NCBI GenBank assembly: GCA_947561395.2 | Contig: OX387184.1 | Location: 15,604,205 to 15,668,204, forward strand | Source of the DNA: Buxus sempervirens | Taxonomy: Eukaryota; Streptophyta; Magnoliopsida; Buxales; Buxaceae | DNA: 64,000 nucleotides | Direction of reading: 5' to 3' | Part shown: piece after piece, positions 57,483-64,000 of the stretch | How positions within the stretch are numbered: position 1 is the first letter of the stretch | Layout: each line of letters begins with the position of its first letter | The notes under the pieces: model-generated | Databases searched by the model: none | Seen by the model: the letters and a program-made list of their open reading frames with translations, nothing else | What the model was told of the DNA's origin: nothing | Position numbers and translations under genes: made by a program

Positions 57483-59917
57483 TGTAACGCCCCAAACCCG
57501 GGTCAGTGCAAAACCGGCACCCAACCTGAATCCGGTTCGCTACTGTAACAACCCGAATCCAGTTCAACAACCGAATCCGAGGTATTTCTGGGCCCATATC
57601 AATATAAACATCAAATATAACTAGACTGAAGAATTAAATAAACAATTTATCATTAACTATCAGAGTACGTAAACATAATGTGTGAAAGTGTAAACCTAAC
57701 ATCATCATAAATATGAAATAAAATAAAACCATCAAATCCAATAATCAAGTCTGGTATCAATAGGTTACTAAATCTCTCAATCTCTCAAATACATCAAAAC
57801 CAAATAACAAAATAACTGTCAAAATCAATAAGTCATCATCACTCCTCAACCTCAGATCAAATCCGGATAATAGTACTCCTCTGGCGAAAAGTCAGTCAAA
57901 TCTGCCTGGAAATCATCACTATGATCCCCCTCTCGCGTATCGGCTGAAAAATAAGATAAGAATGTAGGGTGAGTTATGAATATCTCAGTAGGTAACACAC
58001 GCATGCTATAAACAGTTTATATATATATGAAAATAAACATTCATGCACGATTAAGCAATCACGGATAAACAGGCTCGATTAAACATTCATAACGAACTTA
58101 AAATACAAATTACTAATAAAATCATTTCTAAGTATCAGAGGATAGTAGCATTGATAGTAGAGCAAGATTCAGAATTTAATTGTATAGTCCAAATGATACA
58201 GACCATTCCGGGTCCAAATAAAACCGAGATGTACTAAGCAGTCACATCCAATCATAGTATATCAGATACATGCCTCCAGCATGTGACAAAATAATAATAA
58301 CCAATGTTCATGATTTTAATGTCATTGTAAGACTCACAAATAAAGATAAACCTTTTGAGATGACTCTCGACCAAATGCTATACCACCATGCAGCTTAAGG
58401 GCGATGCTACTAATGATACTCAAACCCGAGGCATCTCCTTAGATAAGAGCCGTAGTCATCGACTTATTCGCACGATTCAACAGAGTTGGTATGAACCACC
58501 AGCATGCAGCACCGAAATCAATAATGGAGATGGCCGCTAATCTATGTGTATAGGTATCACCAGTAAGGCTCGAAATGACCCTACAGACATGGGGCCCTCA
58601 AGTGCAACCAAACTTGCAAAGGAAACACGCTCGCACAAGGGAGTAACTCAACCCAAATAAAATATCCCTTAGCTATCTAGCTTAGTCTATGGATCTATAA
58701 TCAACTATGCCCACTAAACACCAAAGATCCCTAAGGACTCATCTTTATGTAAACAGTAGTGCCTAACGGCGTATAAAAGGGTGAATTTGAAATTTTGTTC
58801 ATTATCGGGTTATCTGGGTTGAAATTCTGATCTGTATCTCCAGTATGTAGAAATCTGGTTAATACTATATAATATAATGTCTCATAATTAATTAACCCAA
58901 TTTATAAAGTTGGTTTGTTATAAAACTTAGAATTTCTTATCATTTATAAATTTCAGCAACTAATATCCTAAAATAACTCCCTATTTAATTTTTCTACAAA
59001 ACGGAGTATTTTGGTAATTTATTTTAACTTAAAACATCTCATTTAGCTATTAAAATTTATTAAAAATTTTTTGGTATTGAATTAGGGATTAAATTCTAAA
59101 AATTCGGATTTTTCTGTAATGGGCGCTTAGGCATCGTAGGTTGGTGCCAGTTCAATTTTTTGACGCTAACCCTTTGTCTCTTTGCGAGGGTGTGCTGTCT
59201 AATCTTTAACACAGGCGCTAACTGACGCTTACGGGCGCTGACCTACCTGAGGTAGGTGCCCAAGCAAAAACGGCAAAACAGCATATAAAAATCCAGTTTT
59301 CCCAGTTCTAATCGATTCTAACATAGATATATGATCAACATCAAACTATATTCATACAAATACATCTATAAAACATGCAAACATGAATCGAATAATCTCA
59401 AACACAAAACGAACTCCAAATGGTGCTACCTACCTCTGTTCGTGCGTTTCACTCTTTCTCTTCTGAACATCGACTAACACAAACACCAAGCAATGCTCAG
59501 GAGATAAAAACTCAAGCTACTCTCTCTCTCCCTTCTTCTTCTTCTTCTTCTTCTCTTCTTCTTCTTTTGGCCGTTCACAGTCGCTCTTTGGTCTTGCGGC
59601 TGTTGAATACCAAATGAATACACAAAAGTATTCCAACCATATATTAGGGCATACACTATACCTATTTATATACATACGATCCCACGCAACACACTTTCAT
59701 AAAACTCAATGCACATTGCCCAATCATAACTCATCAACTTTAAAATATTAATCTTACCGCGATGACTCATGATCGAATGGTTTGATCTGCACCAAACTCC
59801 TGATCTCCACTAATAATAATATCACCTACAATTATAAATTATTTTCATCAATAAAAATCCTCAAGGATATTCATTATTATTTTATTTTATTATTTAGGAA
59901 AAATTTGGGGTCTTACA
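57483..59917 (-). mobile_element. LTR-like element, 2.4 kb, in the kinase relic
   Basis: It begins TGTAACGCCCC and ends GGGGTCTTACA, flanked by an exact 5-bp duplication GTCCG (57478-57482, 59918-59922). On the minus strand it has a TATA box (TATATAAATAGG near 59670) followed by a CT/GA-rich leader and GAGGTAGGTAGC, as expected for an LTR promoter and transcript start. Its ends match the element at 52127-55172 in the opposite orientation. No internal gag or pol was seen. It disrupts the receptor-kinase relic within the codon for the Arg of VVR. Confidence 0.75.
59532..59568. repeat. (CTT)n microsatellite
   Basis: About 35 bp of CTT triplets with one interruption, in the leader part of the LTR-like element. 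Confidence 0.85.
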
Positions 59918-59975
59918 GTCCGACTGCTTGAAGGTGATACTGTACAAAGAGATTAGAAGCTTCTCAATACCTTCT

Positions 59976-62120
59976 AGGCCAACATACATTGAAAGAGTTT
60001 ATTGTATGATAGTAGTATACCAATGCTCAAAATGGTTTCCATGTCAAATTTTTATTGTACATACTCTGATTATCTTCCACGCTTTTTTCTTTCTTTTTAT
60101 TTTTTGGTTGAGTGAATAATTATTGTGAGGATGCCAAATTAGACTGCTGAGTTGATAAGACATGGAATTATTTATTTATTTATTTTGGGGGGGGGGGGGG
60201 GGGGGGGGGGGAGTTAAATTCTCTAGCACAAAAAAATTATAAAAGAGATATTTCAGGAATTGTGGTGATGGAAAGAATGTGGGAATGTGTTGCTTTATAG
60301 CAAATCCTCTTACCAAGTATTGCTGAATAAGAATTCAATTTTTAACAGATATGAGATCTCTGATGTGTATGGGTGTGAATGATTCTCTTCATATGATTCT
60401 TGTGCTAGAGTCTTAATTACAAAAGAGTGGCCTTGAGAGCCTTGCAAGTAGTATTTGATGGCTCTAACATATTGACATCCAAGTCATTACAGACCCTAAG
60501 GTTGTATGTCAACACTTGTATGAAGAGAAAAGGTGTATGGCTGGCCTAAAACAACTCCATTAACAATCTAATAACAATGCCATGGTTGTATTCAACCAAC
60601 CTAGTAAAAAATTTTGTCTGTATTGATAATCCACTTGTTTATGCATTTGGTGCATTAACAGTATCAAATACTCTTCCCAGGGAATTTCAGAAACTACAGT
60701 CTCTAAATGAATGAAAATCTACATTTATATTCAATTTTTCCCTTGCTAATTGATGGGAATACTGCCAAAAGCATAAATTTGGTCAAATAATTTGAGTCTT
60801 GGGACTAATAACGACATCATGGTATCTGCAGAAATTGAAATTATATGAATGAGTTAAGCTGAAAAGAAAGAACTTGTTTGTCAATAGCCCCAGTCACCAA
60901 CCAAACACGCTCATTACAAAACAATTGAAAAGAAAAAAAAAATAAAAAACAATCCCAGTTAGTTGGGGTTGGCAAATGAACCACATAAATTTGGCAAGGT
61001 CCACACAAGTTCCACTAATTTCACAGTTCAGATAATCCAAATAAAAGATATATGGTTGGGGTTTAAGTCATCATTCACAAAGTCACCTCAATGAAACAAG
61101 TATCCTCTAAGCTCGTAACATAGAGGCAAAAATGAATAGTGCCCAAATATATTAATATTGATTAGCATTCAGTCCACCAATCTAGCTACATAATTAGTCC
61201 AACTAAGAGACCTCAAAGGGTCACCAAACTCACTAATCAATACAGTCCATCTTCCCTCAACAAGAAATAAACAGGGTGTGATAGCCATTGTCTTGAGCAC
61301 TAGCAAATTGCCAAGCAAAAACTTGATGAAATTTCAGTTCATGTGGCACTGTACATAGACATGTCTTTTAACATCGTAGTTTTGGAGCTTTTGAGATGTC
61401 TTTTCTCTCCTAAAAGTCCAAATCAAGTGCTTCCATTGCAACTTTTATTTCAAAGGATTCCTATAGAGTAGCCAGTAAAATTCATAACTTGGAGCTAAAC
61501 AGTACTAGTATCACACCCTGCATACCAATATTTAGATATTGTAAAATAACTAACCAAGATCATCAAATGTTGTAAAATTAGGAGACTTCAGAAGCAAGCC
61601 AAGAATTACCAAGACCTTTACTTCTTCAAAACAAACTTGAAACAACTTGAGATTCTTTATCCTCACTGGAATATTCCCTATACTCAAAAACTTAAAAACA
61701 CAACATATAATAACTTGGTTGTAGAGCGCACATACCAAATAACAACAATAAGATTAAGCTACCATTGCAAAGTAGCAATTCCCACCAAGTCTTTCAATAC
61801 AAGGTAATAGACCAAAAACCTTGACAAAATTTCAACTTTTAATTAGCTCAAAGTGCTTCACAATTTAATTAGCTTGAGTGTTTTCGATACAGATATCTCT
61901 GTATTCATCCTCAAGGTACAATTATTTAAGATTTGGCTCATAGATTTCAAGGATAAAACGAGTATGATAATGTTAATCTCTCAAGAAGTGGGCAACCAGA
62001 TTTAAATTAAGAAACTGATACCTGTACTTGAACCAACATGTTATATTAGTTCAAAATTATGTCATAAAAAATTCTACGTGTCCTTTGTATTCATCTCTCC
62101 AAAAATCTTGTAATGTGTTT
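59976..62120. other. Intergenic AT-rich DNA
   Basis: No gene is supported. A tract of about 25 G lies at 60187-60211. On the minus strand near 61550-61738 a short GNIPVRIKNLKLF reading recalls a leucine-rich repeat but stands alone. Otherwise I see no motif. Confidence 0.5.
60187..60211. repeat. Poly(G) tract
   Basis: About 25 consecutive G following TTATTTATTTATTTT, the third such tract in the window. Confidence 0.9.
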
Positions 62121-64000
62121 GTGAGACATGGAAAATCAATTTAATGACTTCCTAATCATTACACGGGATTCATTCGAACATGGAGTCTCCACCATTCTGT
62201 TTAGGTGTGAATGGACACCGAAAATATCAAATCAAATAAAGGAAACATAAATTAGAGTAAAATAAATCTAGTTTAAAATACAAAACAAAAACAACCAGAG
62301 ATGGGTAAAGGGATTAGGTTATGAACAGGGGAAGGTGTTAGGCACCCCTATTCATCCACACAATGTGGTTGCTAGGTACTGTTCATGTTAAAAATAAAGA
62401 AGGCTTGTTTAATGAAAAAAAAATCATAAAAGTAACAAAAGTGTATGGTTCTTCATATAAATATCCCGATTAATTCAAAACTTTCAATATGATCACACCA
62501 TTCCTAGGGTTTCATGACTGAAAGAAAACCAATCTAAAGTGAAACCTGAAAAACCAGCTTTAGGCTAAACCATTAAAAGGTTGAAAAACCAGATTGAAAT
62601 CTCTTGATTAAAACATTGAAGAGTAAAGTTCTTTAGGGTACAGATCTGATCCAAATCTCTCATTAGTGGAGAGATATAACCCCAATCAACCCATGTTGAT
62701 GAATAAAACATCAAAAGGGAGAGTTTAGACCATAGGATCCTTTCTCCAAGATTAAAACAACTTCAAAATCACATCATGAAACCCTATAGGTTACTTTCAG
62801 GCTTTTGGTTTCAGATCTACCATATAGATCATGGTAGATCTAGAATCCTAGCCAAATATAACCAAAATCAATAAAACAGTGATATAGGTGCACTGTGTGT
62901 GAAAAACCAAAACTGTAGGAGGCAGTGGGGATCCCATGCTATAAACAACATGGATCCATAGGATTCCTCCAGATTCAGAATAAAACTTTTAAAACATGAA
63001 CAGAATAGTAAAAGAAATCACATATCACAGATTACAGCATATAGGGGCCTATCCTATGGATCCACCTGTTCTCTTTTCCCCTAGTTCTCTCTTCACGTTT
63101 TATAGCTAGAGAGGAGTCTTGAGGTACTTGGAGATAGGTTTGGGGATACAAACACAATCAAATGGCCTTATTCTACAAAAAAGAGAAAATAACAGACTAT
63201 AGGGTTCTATTCTAAGGATCCACCTGTTCTCTTTTCCCCTAGCTCTCTCTTCATGTTTTAAGGTTAGAGAGGGGTCTTGAGGTACTTGGAGGCAGGTTTG
63301 GAAATACAAACATAGAAAAGCCTTATTCTACAGAGATGGAAAAGAACAGATTATAGGTTTTATTTTAAGGATCCACCTATTCTCTTTTCCCCTAGCTCTC
63401 TCTTCACATTTTACGGCTAGAGACGAGTCTTGAGGTACTTGGAGGCAGGTTTAGGGATACAAAAGAGAAGGCCTTATTCTACAGAAATGGAGAAGAACAG
63501 ACTATCTCTAGAATTAAAAACAGAAAATAAAAGAGAAAAGAGACTTACCTGGATTGAGAAAGCAAAGAGGCAGGGATTCCCTTCTTCACTTGGAGCTTTT
63601 CAAGCTTTAGATTCTCAGCTTTTTGCTTGAGGAGAGGCCCTCTATTTATAGGCAAACCCAGGGGCATAGTTGGTCCTAGGGGTATGCCAAAATAGGGTTT
63701 CAGAATGTTCCAATTGAGTTTCAAAAAAGGAGTTAATGTAAATCCATTAAACCACGGAGAGTAAAAAAGGGGATTCGAATCTCCTAGAGAGAGGTTTAAG
63801 TGTAAATAAGGCTCAGAAATCGAAAAATGACGAATTCACACAAAAAAACCCATGACCGCATATATAATGCGGTCACCACCAGTCCGCATTAAAAATGCGG
63901 GCATGATAGGTTTTACCAATTTTTAACAGTTTTTTGACCTGTTTCTGCACAGGCAATACTTATTTAGATGAAATATCGTTTAAGTAAATGTCCTCGTATT
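62121..64000 (-). mobile_element. Solo-LTR-like element, copy 3, cut by window end
   Basis: It starts GTGAGACATGGAAAATC and has ACACGGGATT, GTGTGAATGGACACC and GGTGTTAGGCACCCC like copies 1 and 2, in the orientation of copy 2. It has three copies of the roughly 155-bp unit (about 63050-63500, marked by CCCCTAG(T/C)TCTCTCTTCA and CTTGAGGTACTTGGAG) where the other copies have two. It is more diverged, and the expected GGGGTGTCTACA end is not reached before the window stops. Confidence 0.7.

Larger units (their letters stand above)
57389..59975 (+). pseudogene. LRR receptor-kinase C-terminal relic split by an LTR-like element
   Basis: From about 57403 one frame reads VEIMIQVSLLCTQYL and, after a one-base shift, PSRPRSMMCKVVR up to 57482. 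The frame resumes after the LTR-like element at 59923 as LLEGDT and soon stops. Together this is the last block of the kinase domain in SERK/NIK-type LRR receptor kinases (QVALLCTQ....RPKMSEVVRMLEGDG). The frameshift, the lost catalytic domain and the insertion make it a pseudogene. TGTAG just before could be an old splice acceptor. No upstream kinase exons were found in the window. Confidence 0.6.

Noticed and set aside
61550-61738. Possible leucine-rich repeat piece (GNIPVRIKNLKLF) on the minus strand
   Set aside because: Only one weak repeat-like motif with no neighbouring repeats or kinase; not enough to call a pseudogene.

Overview
This window is nuclear DNA of a flowering plant. Its genes have GT-AG introns and belong to plant-specific families: a class III peroxidase, a DUF3511 protein, GOLVEN/RGF peptide hormones and an MGC-type CDK-like kinase. 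The space between them is packed with plant transposons (hAT, CACTA, Helitron, LINE, TRIM, LTR). I cannot name the species; nothing argues for a prokaryote, virus or organelle as the main source.

Layout. 1-4.8 kb: repeats, including an intact 1.09 kb hAT element with its 8-bp target duplication. 5.1-9.4 kb (+): a seven-exon CDK-like kinase, assembled here exon by exon with every phase agreeing. 9.7 kb (-): a tRNA-Ala(AGC) gene. 10.3 kb (-): a small DUF3511 gene with a foldback MITE just upstream of its start. 11.9-23.3 kb (-): a twelve-exon EME1-type gene, the non-catalytic partner of the MUS81 junction endonuclease. 23.7-25.2 kb: hAT, Helitron and microsatellite DNA. 25.2-33.7 kb and 47.7-55.6 kb: two direct copies (A and B) of one block, each carrying a two-exon root meristem growth factor (RGF/GLV/CLEL) precursor gene whose exons are too short for a simple ORF caller. 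34.9-36.2 kb (-): a three-exon peroxidase 12-like gene. 37.5-38.0 kb: a TRIM. 38.4-45.5 kb: a four-level nest of transposons (hAT in hAT, CACTA in that, solo-LTR-like element in the CACTA), the CACTA carrying gene fragments. 45.8-47.3 kb: a hAT MITE and a copia gag fragment. 55.9-64 kb: relics only (legumin fragment, receptor-kinase fragment split by an LTR-like element, a third copy of the 1.8-kb LTR-like family cut by the window edge).

The most informative structure is the A/B duplication. Each copy serves as the empty site for insertions in the other. This defines exact boundaries for an LTR-like element, a Helitron and a LINE in A, and for a Helitron with a nested SINE, a TRIM-like element and a 3-kb LTR-like element in B. 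The two RGF genes remain open in both copies and differ by one residue in the predicted 13-residue mature peptide and in their TATA boxes. The genes in the window do not form a common pathway; their neighbourhood is shaped by transposition and segmental duplication.
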